A DNA stretch of 64,000 nucleotides from Anaerolineaceae bacterium oral taxon 439 (GCA_001717545.1 CP017039.1:1488001-1552000), one strand, 5' to 3'; shown: positions 7,852 to 16,520, counted from the first letter of the stretch. Notes: generated from the sequence alone by a model not told the origin. Program-made: numbers and translations.

Positions 7852-10325
7852 TTGCGGTCGGTACCTGGTTGGCCGCTGGCGCTGCGATGAGCCTGCTGGC
7901 CGCGCCGGTCGGTTTTCGCTATTTTTCGGCATGGCGCAGCCGCGGCGTCGGATTTTACAGGCCGCTGAGCCTGATCCTGATTGGATTCCTTTTCTGGCTT
8001 TTCGGCGTATTGGGTTTGGCCCAAAATTCATTGGGCGGTCTGGCGGCAGCGCTGGCGCCGGTCGCCGCATGGTCCGTGCGGACGCTCTGGCTGGATCGTG
8101 AAGGGGAGTTTTTTCATTGGGTCCGGCGGAATTGGAAAACGATTGTGATTTCCGAGGCGGTCTTTCTCTGCGGTTTTGCGCTGGTGCTCCTGTTCCGCGG
8201 GACGGGTCCCGACATATCCGGAACCGAAAAGCCGATGGAGATGATGTTCATCAATGGGATCCTGCGGTCGGAGACGCTCCCGCCCGCCGATGGTTGGCTT
8301 AGCGGGTATTCAATTTCTTACTACTACTTTGGTTATCTGATGACGGCGATTCTGATCCGGTTTTCAGGCGTTCCGTCGGAAATTGGCTTTAACCTGATGC
8401 TGGCGACGGTTTTCGGCATGGCGGCGGCCGGGTCGTTCGAGCTCATCGGGGAGCTGCTGCGTCATGGCGGCGATCGCGAAAAGGATTGCGCGCCTTTCAA
8501 ACCGGGCGCGCTTCTGGCGCCGGTTTTTCTTTTGCTGCTGGGAAACGCTGAAGGGCTGTTTGAAAGTCTGCATTCGCTGCGGCTGTTTTGGAACGCGGAC
8601 GGAACTTCTGCGTTTTGGAAATGGGTCGGGTTGAAGGAATTGACCGACGCGCCGATCGCGTCCGCGACGGTCGATCCAACCGGCCGGGGCGGGATCTGGT
8701 GGTGGCGCGCGTCGCGGGTCCTTCAGGATATCGGGCTGGACGGGTCGACGCGCGAGGTGATCGACGAGTTCCCGTTTTTCTCGTTTTATCTGGGCGATCT
8801 GCATCCGCATGTCATCGCGATTCCATTCGTGCTGCTGGCGATTGCGGTCGCCTGGACGGGCTGCCGCTGGGCGGAGAAATCGGGCTTCGAATTCAGCGTG
8901 AAGGAGGGGATCGCGGGCGCGGTTTCGGATTGGCGATGGTTCGTCTTTCGGGAGGAATTCTGGCTTTCCGCGCTGATCGTCGGGGCCGCGATTTTTATTA
9001 ACACGTGGGATTTCCCGTTCCTGTTCCTGTTGACGGTCGCAGGGTTCGCGTTCGGGCTGCGAAAAAATTTATTCCCTTTTTCGGCGTTTCTTAAAACGGC
9101 GGTTTGGGCGGCGATCCCGTTCGGAGCCGCCTGTATCGGGTTTTATGGATTATTCATGGAGGGCCTCGCGTCCCAGGCCGGCGGAATTCTCCCCAGCGGC
9201 GTGTATACGACGCGCTGGCTTCACCTGTCGATCATGTTTGGGGCGTTCCTTCTCCCGATCCTGATCTGGCTCGCCGCTCGCGTTCGGGATTCGATTCCGC
9301 GGAGCGCGAAGCGGACGATTTTCGGCTGGACCGGGTTGATTCTGGCGTTTCTCCTGGCGGTAACGACTGTACTGTTCTGGGCTATGACGCGGCTTTCGGC
9401 GTCCGCGGGGTCGTTCAGGACGATCGCGAAGCTTTTCCTCGATGGGCAGGGCGCGACGGAAAGCGTGAATCCGTTCGTCGGGTTCCTGATTCGGCGCGGG
9501 GAGACGCTCGCGACGACGCTGATTCTGGCGGGGATGATCGCTGCGGCGTTATGCCTGTTGACGCGGGGGCGGACTTTATCCGGGCCTGTCGATGTTGAAT
9601 TGAACGGGGCGGATCGATTTATCGCGATGCTGTGCGCGCTGGCTGGGGCGCTGATCCTGTTCCCGGAATTCTTCTATTTGCGCGATTTTTTCGGAACGCG
9701 AATGAATACAATTTTCAAGTTTTATTACCTCGCGTGGATTTTACTGAGTCTCAGCGCTGCTTACGCGGTGAACCGGCTATGGCGCGGGATTCGAGGAAGG
9801 GCCGGCTGCGTTGCGGTTCGTATGGCTCTGGCGCTGTTTCTCCTCAGCGCGGCGGTATATCCGTTCTGGGGAATAACGTCGAAGGTCGGGGCGCTTGGAC
9901 GCCGCGGGCTTTCGTTGGACGGCGCAGCGTTTGTTCGCGCGGGCCGTGAGAATGATTGGGCGACGGTCGAGTGGCTCCGAACGGCCCCGTATGGTCAGAT
10001 TGTTGAAAAGGTTGGCGGATCTTACTCTGCGGATAACGTTTTCAGTATTTTCAGCGGGCTCCCGACGGTTCTCGGGCCGATGAATCATGAATCGCAGTGG
10101 CGCGGCGGATACGCGGAGATTGGCTCGCGCAACGACGACGTGCGCCAGATTTACGAATCGAAGGACTGGCGGCTCGTGTCGGAACTGCTCGATCGGTACG
10201 GAGTTCGCTACGTCGTTATCGGATCGGCAGAGCGCGCCGCGTATAAGGTCGCGGAGCGGAAATTCGAGCTGAACCTGACGAAGGTTTTCGAAAGCAGGAC
10301 GAATCGGATCTATTTCGTTGAATGA
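7848..10325 (+). CDS. DUF2298 (YYY family) polytopic membrane protein, second copy
   Basis: An 825-residue paralogue of the preceding gene, with the same order of blocks: KPMEMMFINGILRSETLPPADGWLSGYSISYYYFGYLM (the YYY motif, diverged to SYYYFG), EFPFFSFYLGDLHPHVIAIP, FFGTRMNTIFKFYYLAWILLS, and a C-terminal extracytoplasmic domain with FSGLPTVLGPMNHESQWRGG and YGVRYVVIGSAERAAY. The shared histidine/aspartate loop (GDPHAH or GDLHPH) is a candidate active site; this is inference. The start overlaps the stop of the upstream paralogue, which suggests stoichiometric synthesis and perhaps a heterodimer. It ends the glycan cluster; the genes beyond are on the other strand. Confidence 0.82.
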   Translation: MIAVGTWLAAGAAMSLLAAPVGFRYFSAWRSRGVGFYRPLSLILIGFLFWLFGVLGLAQNSLGGLAAALAPVAAWSVRTLWLDREGEFFHWVRRNWKTIVISEAVFLCGFALVLLFRGTGPDISGTEKPMEMMFINGILRSETLPPADGWLSGYSISYYYFGYLMTAILIRFSGVPSEIGFNLMLATVFGMAAAGSFELIGELLRHGGDREKDCAPFKPGALLAPVFLLLLGNAEGLFESLHSLRLFWNADGTSAFWKWVGLKELTDAPIASATVDPTGRGGIWWWRASRVLQDIGLDGSTREVIDEFPFFSFYLGDLHPHVIAIPFVLLAIAVAWTGCRWAEKSGFEFSVKEGIAGAVSDWRWFVFREEFWLSALIVGAAIFINTWDFPFLFLLTVAGFAFGLRKNLFPFSAFLKTAVWAAIPFGAACIGFYGLFMEGLASQAGGILPSGVYTTRWLHLSIMFGAFLLPILIWLAARVRDSIPRSAKRTIFGWTGLILAFLLAVTTVLFWAMTRLSASAGSFRTIAKLFLDGQGATESVNPFVGFLIRRGETLATTLILAGMIAAALCLLTRGRTLSGPVDVELNGADRFIAMLCALAGALILFPEFFYLRDFFGTRMNTIFKFYYLAWILLSLSAAYAVNRLWRGIRGRAGCVAVRMALALFLLSAAVYPFWGITSKVGALGRRGLSLDGAAFVRAGRENDWATVEWLRTAPYGQIVEKVGGSYSADNVFSIFSGLPTVLGPMNHESQWRGGYAEIGSRNDDVRQIYESKDWRLVSELLDRYGVRYVVIGSAERAAYKVAERKFELNLTKVFESRTNRIYFVE

Positions 10326-10391
10326 CGAAATGTGGCCTGAATCCGCGCTTGATTTCTTTCCGCAGCGAACAGAATTCCGAAGCCTTTGAGA

Positions 10392-10961
10392 CTAAGCGAG
10401 GAACATCGCGCCGATAACGGCGCCGGCGAGCGTCAGCCAGATCGGATTGACTTTGAATTTTATGGCGGCGATCAGCGCCGCAGCGAATAACGCGGTCATT
10501 CCGATCGTTGTCGGCGTCATTGGGATGGATAAAATTTCGTGGAAGGTCTCAGCGTTAAAAAAGATCGACCTCGACAGTTTCAACGCCGTGAAGATCATCA
10601 ATCCTCCTGTCGCTGGAACAATCCCGACGAAAAGGCCTTTGACGATTTTGCTGTCGTGAAAACGGTCGAGAAAGAGAAGGACAACTGTGCAGACCATCAG
10701 CGAGGGAAGAACCGCGCCGATCGTTGCCAGAAGCGCTCCGAGCCATCCGCCTTTGATGTATCCGATATAAGTCGCTGCGTTGACGGCGACCGGTCCGGAA
10801 CAGAGCAGATCCAGCGCGGCCATATCAGCGAATTCAGCGGTCGTCAGTCCGACGCGGGCGATCCCCTCGTCGAGGATCATCGACATCATCCCATACCCGC
10901 CGCCGAAAGACGTGAATCCAATTTTCAGGAACATCAGGAATAGCGTAATCGCAATCGGCAT
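10392..10961 (-). CDS. Chromate transporter family protein, half-size (ChrA-like)
   Basis: A 189-residue membrane protein of the CHR family. The N-terminus FLKIGFTSFGGGYGMMSMILDEG carries the conserved FGGG loop of one CHR domain, and AALDLLCSGPVAVNAATYIGYIKGGWLGALLATIG is the downstream conserved segment. Full-length ChrA joins two such domains; here they are separate adjacent genes, as in ChrA1/ChrA2-type short CHR pairs. An AGGAGG lies about 8 bases before the ATG, and only 3 bases separate it from the upstream half-transporter, so the pair is surely co-expressed. Chromate or sulfate as substrate is a family inference; many short CHR proteins have no tested function. Confidence 0.82.
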   Translation of the reverse strand: MPIAITLFLMFLKIGFTSFGGGYGMMSMILDEGIARVGLTTAEFADMAALDLLCSGPVAVNAATYIGYIKGGWLGALLATIGAVLPSLMVCTVVLLFLDRFHDSKIVKGLFVGIVPATGGLMIFTALKLSRSIFFNAETFHEILSIPMTPTTIGMTALFAAALIAAIKFKVNPIWLTLAGAVIGAMFLA

Positions 10962-10964
10962 CGT

Positions 10965-11576
10965 TTATGCCTCCTCTTTTCGCTGTGAACCGGCGGAGCG
11001 GTCCGCGAAGCGCAGGTAAAGAATTCCACAAGCGCCGCAGAAAAGGATCGTGTAAAACGCGCCGATCGGTGTCAAGAGGGGAATCAGCAGCGCGGCGACG
11101 ATCATCACACGGGAAAAACGGGCGGACTTATTCTTGAGGATGATGTTAACGCCGGTCTGCGCCAGGACGGCGATCGATACGGCGCGGATCCCGTTGATCG
11201 CGCCGCGCATGATTCGCGATTCGGGAAGCTGCCGGAAGAGGATCGCGACGATGATCATGCTGAGAAACGCCGGAAGAACCGTCCCGGCGATTGCCATAGC
11301 GGCGCCGAAATTCCCGGCGATGCGTTTTCCCGTGAAGTAGCCGTTGTTGACGCCGATAATCCCGGGGAGCGAATTGCTGAGCGCGATAATTTCGGTATAC
11401 TCGTCTTCGGTCAGGAGTTTATGCTTCTGCGTAATATCGTACATCAGTTGGGGCGTTGCCGCCATGCCGCCGGTGAAAGCGAAAGCCATGGCTTTCAGGT
11501 AGATCCTCAGGATGAGGAAGCCTTTCTGATAATCTGAGACGCTGACGCGCGGTTCCGGGACGGACGTTGTCGCCAT
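10965..11576 (-). CDS. Chromate transporter family protein, half-size (ChrA-like), partner
   Basis: A 203-residue CHR-domain protein and first gene of the two-gene unit. Residues 25-45 (LKAMAFAFTGGMAATPQLMYD) match the first helix and glycine loop of the family, followed by EYTEIIALSNSLPGIIGVNNGYFTGKRIAGNFG, where the Pro-Gly segment replaces the usual PGP. Five to six hydrophobic spans follow. Together with the 10392-10961 product it would form an antiparallel dimer equivalent to full-length ChrA. Anion export is inferred from the family only. Confidence 0.82.
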   Translation of the reverse strand: MATTSVPEPRVSVSDYQKGFLILRIYLKAMAFAFTGGMAATPQLMYDITQKHKLLTEDEYTEIIALSNSLPGIIGVNNGYFTGKRIAGNFGAAMAIAGTVLPAFLSMIIVAILFRQLPESRIMRGAINGIRAVSIAVLAQTGVNIILKNKSARFSRVMIVAALLIPLLTPIGAFYTILFCGACGILYLRFADRSAGSQRKEEA

Positions 11577-11631
11577 AAAACGAATCCTTTCAGAGGGGAT
11601 TTTTCAATGCGTTTTTTATTTAAGGATCTGA

Positions 11632-12201
11632 CTAAAATCCGTTGAGTCCTTTAACGTCGGTCAGGATGTCGCGGATATGACGGTCGTTGAGAAGCGGGTT
11701 AATATTCGTTTCTCCGTAAACCCGTCCGACGGCACGAAGGTCAACGAATAGTCGTTCGATTTTTTTGTAATTGGCTCCGTGCTGCGCAATTGTGTAATAA
11801 AAGTCACAATTATCATAAAACGCGTTTTCTCCGGGATCGAGCTCCGGTTTATCCGGTTTTTTTGCGTTCCCGTCCGCGTCGCGAATGACGAGTTCGGAAC
11901 CGTCGGAGAGGACGAAACCGGTTTGCAGCACGGTGATCGGCGTGCCGCCGCTGTTCGAAATGTACAGGTCGAACGTCGCATAGCCTTTTTTCTTGAACAG
12001 GACATGGTTGACATCGTCAATTTTGAATTGAACCGACGCTTTCGGCCTGGCTTTCGAGATCTGAACGAGCCATGCGAAGAGCCGGATGACGAGATAGAGG
12101 ATGATCAGGAAAAAAGCGAGGAACCCGAAGATTCCCGCCCAGCGTGGATCGAAAATCGAGAAGAACCAATCCGGAAAGTTTTCAAGGGTGATACCGTTCA
12201 T
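11632..12201 (-). CDS. Hypothetical membrane-anchored beta-rich protein
   Basis: A 189-residue protein that I do not recognise. It has one strong membrane span at residues 17-45 (WAGIFGFLAFFLIILYLVIRLFAWLV), then a soluble domain with alternating beta pattern: ASVQFKIDDVNHVLFKKKGYATFDLYISNSGGTPITVLQ, a D/P-rich turn (AKKPDKPELDPGENAFYD) and a C-terminal basic/hydrophobic tail. The beta-sandwich look (N-S-G-G-T-P-I-T) resembles extracytoplasmic or phosphate-starvation-type DUF4352-like domains, but no motif is decisive. GAGGTG precedes the ATG at 12201. It is separated by 55 bases from the chromate-transporter pair and may share its transcript. Confidence 0.6.
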   Translation of the reverse strand: MNGITLENFPDWFFSIFDPRWAGIFGFLAFFLIILYLVIRLFAWLVQISKARPKASVQFKIDDVNHVLFKKKGYATFDLYISNSGGTPITVLQTGFVLSDGSELVIRDADGNAKKPDKPELDPGENAFYDNCDFYYTIAQHGANYKKIERLFVDLRAVGRVYGETNINPLLNDRHIRDILTDVKGLNGF

Positions 12202-12279
12202 AGCACCTCGTTTACAGCCGTGTTACATTTTTTTTAATTGTAACGGATTTTCCGTCTTTTCCTCGGCGAACCTGCCATA

Positions 12280-12492
12280 TCAGAAATCTTCCCGGACTAA
12301 ATTGCAGTCCTGCCCTTCAAATCCACAATTCTGGAACGGATCGCATGAAATCGGCAGCACCGTTCCGTCAGGCAGGATGAAATTGACCTGAACGAGGAGC
12401 GCGTAGGCTTTTATGCCGATGACGCCCGTATCTGAAAAGCCGCTGAGGCCGGTGTTCTCTAAGCGGAATTTGCCGTGTTTCGTCCTTGCTTG
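12280..12492 (-). pseudogene. Gene fragment, C-terminal remnant of a cysteine-containing protein
   Basis: An open stretch of about 71 codons on the minus strand ends in TGA at 12280-12282 and has an in-frame stop just upstream at 12493-12495, with no credible start codon. It reads like real protein: KFRLENTGLSGFSDTGVIG, then FILPDGTVLPISCDPFQNC and GFEGQDCNLVREDF. It lies directly upstream of the 11632-12201 gene and may be the tail of a related or unrelated gene that was otherwise lost. It could also be chance coding. Confidence 0.3.
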
Positions 12493-12673
12493 TCAGCGTG
12501 TACGTCAAAACGTCGTTTTAATGTGTTCCGTGTTATTTCTTAGGGGGTTAAATGCAGCGCGGATTTACTACCCTCTGATTGCGTGCGACATCGAGCACAA
12601 ACTTATTCGCCCTGATACCCCTTTCAAACCTGTAACGCACTACTCACTTATCAGATTCCTCAAAAAACTGGGG

Positions 12674-12702
12674 TTGACAGCAAAGTTAGCATATGCTAAT
12701 AT
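12674..12702 (+). promoter_or_regulatory. Sigma-70-type promoter with overlapping palindromic operator
   Basis: TTGACA (12674-12679) and TAATAT (12697-12702) are separated by exactly 17 bases. The spacer and -10 contain the perfect 14-base palindrome TTAGCATATGCTAA (12686-12699), placed where a bound repressor would block RNA polymerase. It drives the DUF3793-flavodoxin pair. The TTAG/CTAA arms recall DtxR/IdeR-type metal-regulator sites, but the regulator is not in the window. Confidence 0.7.
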
Positions 12703-12743
12703 AGTCCCAGCGCGGTACAACGCAGCTAATTTTTATCGCCGCG

Positions 12744-12761
12744 GGTTAGAACTCTCTAACC
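12744..12761 (+). promoter_or_regulatory. Inverted repeat immediately before the DUF3793 ribosome site
   Basis: GGTTAGA and TCTAACC form a perfect 7-base inverted repeat with a 4-base loop, ending 2 bases before the AGGAGG at 12764-12769. It can act as a second DNA operator (it repeats the TTAG/CTAA arms of the promoter palindrome) or as an mRNA hairpin next to the ribosome site. Confidence 0.5.
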
Positions 12762-12774
12762 ACAGGAGGCCAGC

Positions 12775-13329
12775 ATAACCGAAGAGATTCTTATTCATCA
12801 TTGTGCGCCGACGCTCGCGGGAATAAAAGTCGGCGCGTTAGTCACGACGGAGATCGACGGTCTCGAATCGCTGGTTGGTTGGATCGACAGGGTTAATCAG
12901 GAGCTCGTGAGTAAGGGCGTCAATGTTCAGGCGCTCCGAGTCCGGAAGAATCGGGCGTTGCTCTACGTGTACCGGCCGAAGCAGCTGCGCGTAATTTTAG
13001 AAGATCTGCAGGCGCGCGACATGTTGGATCGGTTCGGTTATCGCGGGGCTGCCAGCGTGGCGGACATGGTAAATCGATTGGCGGAGAACGTTCGGGATCG
13101 TGAAACGTTTCCGCATGAAATTGGACTTTTTCTGGGCTATCCGGTCGAGGACGTTCGTGGTTTTATCGAGAACAAGGGGCTTGGCGCGAAAATGACCGGC
13201 GTCTGGAAGGTTTATGCTGACGTGGAATCGGCGGTGCGTTGTTTCCGTCGGTTTCGTAAATGCAGTCAGGTCTACGCGACGAAGTTTCGCGAGGGTTATT
13301 CGCTTTCGCGGCTGACGATCGCGATATAA
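12775..13329 (+). CDS. DUF3793 family protein, apparent ATA start codon
   Basis: DUF3793 proteins begin with an EE(I/K)LI(E/H)HCAPTLAGIK block; here EEILIHHCAPTLAGIKVG is encoded from 12781, upstream of any ATG, GTG or TTG in frame. A strong AGGAGG (12764-12769) sits 5 bases before an ATA codon at 12775, which is therefore the likely start, giving 184 residues. GTG 12907 would delete the conserved N-terminus. Other family blocks are RALLYVYRP (as NRALLYVYRPKQL), FPHEIGLFLGYPVEDVRGFIENKG, and GVWKVYADVESA. The family function is unknown; it is frequently beside flavodoxin and ferrous-iron transport genes in anaerobes. A flavodoxin follows after 18 bases. Confidence 0.85.
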   Translation: MTEEILIHHCAPTLAGIKVGALVTTEIDGLESLVGWIDRVNQELVSKGVNVQALRVRKNRALLYVYRPKQLRVILEDLQARDMLDRFGYRGAASVADMVNRLAENVRDRETFPHEIGLFLGYPVEDVRGFIENKGLGAKMTGVWKVYADVESAVRCFRRFRKCSQVYATKFREGYSLSRLTIAI

Positions 13330-13347
13330 AAATCAAGGAAGGTTATC

Positions 13348-13773
13348 ATGAAGAAAGTTGCAGTTGTGTTTTGGAGCGGTACCGGTAACACGGAGCAGAT
13401 GGCGAACGTTTTAGCGGACGCTATTGTCGAAGCTGGCGCGGAAGTCAAGGTTTTCACGGCGAGTGAATTCAGCGCAGCCGAAGTCGCGAATTACGACGCG
13501 ATCGCGTTTGGCTGCCCCGCGATGGGGAATGAAGAACTTGAGGACAGCGAGTTCCAGCCGATGTTCGACGGTTGCAAGCCGGAGCTCAAGGGAAAGCCGA
13601 TCGCGCTCTTTGGTTCGTATAGCTGGGCGGAAGGCGAGTGGATGCGAACATGGGAAGCGGACTGCGTCGCGGATGGCCTGACGTTGGTCGGTTCGCCGGT
13701 GATTTGCTTTGAAGCGCCGGACGACGAGGGCGTTGAAAACCTGAAAAAACTGGCTGCGGAGCTCGTGAAATAA
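13348..13773 (+). CDS. Flavodoxin
   Basis: A 141-residue short-chain flavodoxin, a cytoplasmic FMN electron carrier that substitutes for ferredoxin under iron limitation. The FMN phosphate loop is WSGTGNTEQMA at residues 9-19, and the isoalloxazine-flanking loops GCPAMGNEELEDSEFQPMFD and FGSYSWAEGEWMRTWEADC are all present at the expected positions. The ribosome site AAGGAAGG precedes the ATG. It is the second gene after DUF3793 and shares its promoter with the palindromic operator, which fits iron- or redox-controlled expression (inference). Confidence 0.93.
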   Translation: MKKVAVVFWSGTGNTEQMANVLADAIVEAGAEVKVFTASEFSAAEVANYDAIAFGCPAMGNEELEDSEFQPMFDGCKPELKGKPIALFGSYSWAEGEWMRTWEADCVADGLTLVGSPVICFEAPDDEGVENLKKLAAELVK

Positions 13774-13890
13774 GAATAATTCTTCTCTGAATCTTTCGTG
13801 TAGACGCCGGCCTCCCTTTTGTTTCATTCTCCAAGCTTTATTCGGCGTGGACACGGAATGGATTCGGCAACTATTTCTCCCTTCTTACAG

Positions 13891-13917
13891 AACTGCCAGG
13901 CGAACAGCCTGGCAGTT
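13891..13917 (+). terminator. Hairpin downstream of flavodoxin
   Basis: A perfect 11-base-pair stem, AACTGCCAGGC / GCCTGGCAGTT, with a GAACA loop, about 120 bases after the flavodoxin stop. Only a short T-run follows (TTTCCCGTTT), so termination may be weak. Confidence 0.5.
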
Positions 13918-14026
13918 TCCCGTTTCGGCGCCGATTGGTCTCTGTCGAAAACGATGATGGGCTTTGTCCTGAACGGGCGTCCTGAACGGCCTGGTAATGA
14001 TTCTGGCGGTATCGGACGCTTGCGGG

Positions 14027-14054
14027 TTGAAATCTCCGTGAAATACGTTAAAAT
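14027..14054 (+). promoter_or_regulatory. Promoter upstream of rel
   Basis: TTGAAA (14027-14032) and TAAAAT (14049-14054) lie 16 bases apart, about 65 bases before the first possible rel start. The rest of the 13774-14120 gap holds only the hairpin noted separately. Confidence 0.5.
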
Positions 14055-14120
14055 AGTTTGGCATAACTGCACATCGGTATCGACGGGAACTTCGAACTAC
14101 GGAGTTCCCGGAAACGAGGG

Positions 14121-16412
14121 ATGATTCTTTTCAAGGCTGAAAATCTCCCTCCGGCGGAGAAATTGCCGCGATGCGGGAAAGGTTCGGATTGGCCGATGTT
14201 ACTGGATGATTTAATCAAGTGCTTACCAGAATTTTATACGCAGGTCGATATTGATCTGGTTCGACGAGCTTATGCGTTTGCGGAACGGGCGCATGCGGAT
14301 CAGATTCGAGATTCAGGCGAGCCCTATATTACGCATTGCGTCGCGGTTGCGATGATTTTGGCGGAGATGAAGTTGTCAGTGACGATTATCGCTGCCGCGC
14401 TGCTGCATGATACGATTGAAGACAACGAAGCGGTTACCGACGAGGTCCTGACAGAGGAGTTTGGGGAAGAGATTCACTTGCTGGTTTCGGGCGTGACGAA
14501 GCTTCGGCAGATTAAGCGGATGGAACATGACCGTTCGACGTTCGGACCGATCGATCGGGATCGGATTCCGGCCGAAGCGGAAAGCGCGCCGGAGATTCAG
14601 GAGCCCGAGGCGAAGGAGCGGGCGCGGAAAAAGGTGCTCAAGACGGAGAATACGCGGAAAACGATTCTGGCCATGGCCGACGATCATCGCGTTATTTTTA
14701 TCAAGCTGGCCGACCGGCTGCATAACATGCGGACGCTCGGATATACGACTCCGGAGAAGCAGAAACGCATCGCGCAGGAGACGCTCGATATTTACGCGGC
14801 GCTGGCGAACCGGCTCGGTATTTATCGATTTAAGTGGGAGCTCGAGGATTTATCGTTCCGTTATCTCTATCCGGAACAGTACGCCATGATCACCGAATCG
14901 ATCGCCGCGACGCAGTCTGCCCGCGAACGGGAGATTCAGAAAATTCAGGCGAATATTACTGAGGTCATGGCGCAGGCGGGGATTAAATGCACCATCAGCG
15001 GGCGTTCAAAGCATATTTATTCGATTTATCAGAAGATGATGGATCGGGGGAAGCCGTTGGAGGAGCTTCGGGATTTGCGCGGACTGCGGCTGATCGTTGA
15101 CGATATCCCGAGCTGTTACGCGGCGCTGGGTCAGATTCATACGCATTGGCGCCCGATTCCGAATGAATTTGACGATTATATCGCTTCGCCGAAGGAAAAT
15201 TCCTATCAGTCGCTCCATACCGCGGTCGTTTATTCCGATGGAAAACCGCTTGAGGTCCAGATCCGTACCGTCGAGATGCATAAATTGGCGGAATACGGCG
15301 TCGCCCGGCACTGGAGGTATAAAGAGCGCGGAAAAATTGACGAGATGACGCTGAAGAAGGTCGAATTTCTCCGACGTGCGAAAGACCTGGAGAAGGACGG
15401 GAAATCGGCGGATGAGTTCATGGAGCATATCCGCGAGGAATTGAAGGATCGCGTCGAGGTTTTCACCCCGAATCAGGACCTGATTAATCTGCCGATCGGT
15501 TCAACGCCGATCGATTTCGCGTATACGATTCATACGGAAGTCGGGAACCGCTGCCGCGGGGCGAAGGTTAATGGAAAAATGGTCCCGCTGAGCTATAAGC
15601 TTAAGAACGGGGACGTCGTATCGATTACGACGACGAAATCGGGCGGCCCGAGCCGGGACTGGCTGAATCAGAATTTAGGGCTGGTCAATACGCAGCGGGC
15701 CCGTTCCAAGATCAATAGCTGGTTCAAAAAGCAAGACCGGGAACAGAATTTAGTTCAGGGTCGAGACATGGTTCAGAAGGAGCTGAAGCGGTTGGGGTTG
15801 GCCGAGCCGGATTTCAACGAGCTGGCTAAATCCTTCGAATATAAGAACGCCGATGATATGTTTGTCGGCGTTGGCTGCGGCGATTTATCGATTTTCCGAA
15901 TTATTACCCGCCTTTCCGAGGCGCAGAAGCCCTCTGATCTTCCGTTCTCGAAGGGTCAGACGGGCGCGTCAAGCGGTATCGCGATTGAAGGGCTCGGGAA
16001 GGGAATCTATACGACGCTGGGAAAATGCTGCAGCCCTGCGCCCGGAGACCCGATTGTCGGGTATATTACGAAAGGACGAGGCGCGACGATTCATAAAATT
16101 GACTGCCCGAATTTAGCGCGCGTTCAGAACCCGGAACGGATCTTACCCGTATCCTGGGGATCGGGAACCGTCCGCTATCCGGTCTCGATTACGATTCAGG
16201 CGTATGACCGGAAGGGCCTGGTCAACGAGATTACCAATCTGCTGGTCAAGGAGAATATCAATCTGATCAACTTCAATGTCATGGTGACGCATAATTACGT
16301 GACGATTAAGTCCGTTATCGAGGTTATCGATATCTCGGAGCTGATGCGGATTTTGACGAAAATTCATGGACTGCCGAACGTTGTCGACGCGTATCGGGAT
16401 CGTCCGGGGTGA
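14121..16412 (+). CDS. rel: Bifunctional (p)ppGpp synthetase/hydrolase, Rel/SpoT family
   Basis: A 763-residue cytoplasmic enzyme that makes and degrades the stringent-response alarmone. Domains in order: HD hydrolase (HADQIRDSGEPYITHC, ALLHDTIEDNEAV, IKLADRLHNMRTL); synthetase (KHIYSIYQKMMDRGKPLEELRDLRGLRLIVDD, ENSYQSLHTAVVYSDGKPLEVQIRT); TGS (VEVFTPNQDLINLPIGSTPIDFAYTIHTEVG); a zinc-finger/helical region (GLGKGIYTTLGKCCSPAPGDPIVGYITKGRGATIHKIDCPN); C-terminal ACT. HD residues are intact, so hydrolysis should be active. A Glu/Arg-rich insertion interrupts the HD domain near residues 135-180. The family usually starts at MLLDDLIKCLPEF, so ATG 14196 is as likely as ATG 14121. Confidence 0.95.
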   Translation: MILFKAENLPPAEKLPRCGKGSDWPMLLDDLIKCLPEFYTQVDIDLVRRAYAFAERAHADQIRDSGEPYITHCVAVAMILAEMKLSVTIIAAALLHDTIEDNEAVTDEVLTEEFGEEIHLLVSGVTKLRQIKRMEHDRSTFGPIDRDRIPAEAESAPEIQEPEAKERARKKVLKTENTRKTILAMADDHRVIFIKLADRLHNMRTLGYTTPEKQKRIAQETLDIYAALANRLGIYRFKWELEDLSFRYLYPEQYAMITESIAATQSAREREIQKIQANITEVMAQAGIKCTISGRSKHIYSIYQKMMDRGKPLEELRDLRGLRLIVDDIPSCYAALGQIHTHWRPIPNEFDDYIASPKENSYQSLHTAVVYSDGKPLEVQIRTVEMHKLAEYGVARHWRYKERGKIDEMTLKKVEFLRRAKDLEKDGKSADEFMEHIREELKDRVEVFTPNQDLINLPIGSTPIDFAYTIHTEVGNRCRGAKVNGKMVPLSYKLKNGDVVSITTTKSGGPSRDWLNQNLGLVNTQRARSKINSWFKKQDREQNLVQGRDMVQKELKRLGLAEPDFNELAKSFEYKNADDMFVGVGCGDLSIFRIITRLSEAQKPSDLPFSKGQTGASSGIAIEGLGKGIYTTLGKCCSPAPGDPIVGYITKGRGATIHKIDCPNLARVQNPERILPVSWGSGTVRYPVSITIQAYDRKGLVNEITNLLVKENINLINFNVMVTHNYVTIKSVIEVIDISELMRILTKIHGLPNVVDAYRDRPG

Positions 16413-16430
16413 CAAAATACGCGGATCTTC

Positions 16431-16459
16431 TTTACAGGTTATCCGCTATCGGTTAGAAT
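16431..16459 (+). promoter_or_regulatory. Promoter upstream of the Cys4 acidic protein
   Basis: TTTACA (16431-16436) and TAGAAT (16454-16459) are separated by 17 bases. A CCGCTAT/ATAGCGG inverted repeat surrounds the -10 region and may be regulatory. Confidence 0.5.
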
Positions 16460-16520
16460 AGCGGCACAATCGAGGGAACAGAAGCCCGGAAGTCAGGTTT
16501 TACGAAACAGGAGAGGGAAA

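Noticed and set aside
12413-12778. 121-codon plus-strand frame over the DUF3793 promoter
   Set aside because: It runs through a perfect promoter and the gene fragment on the other strand and has no protein-like pattern.
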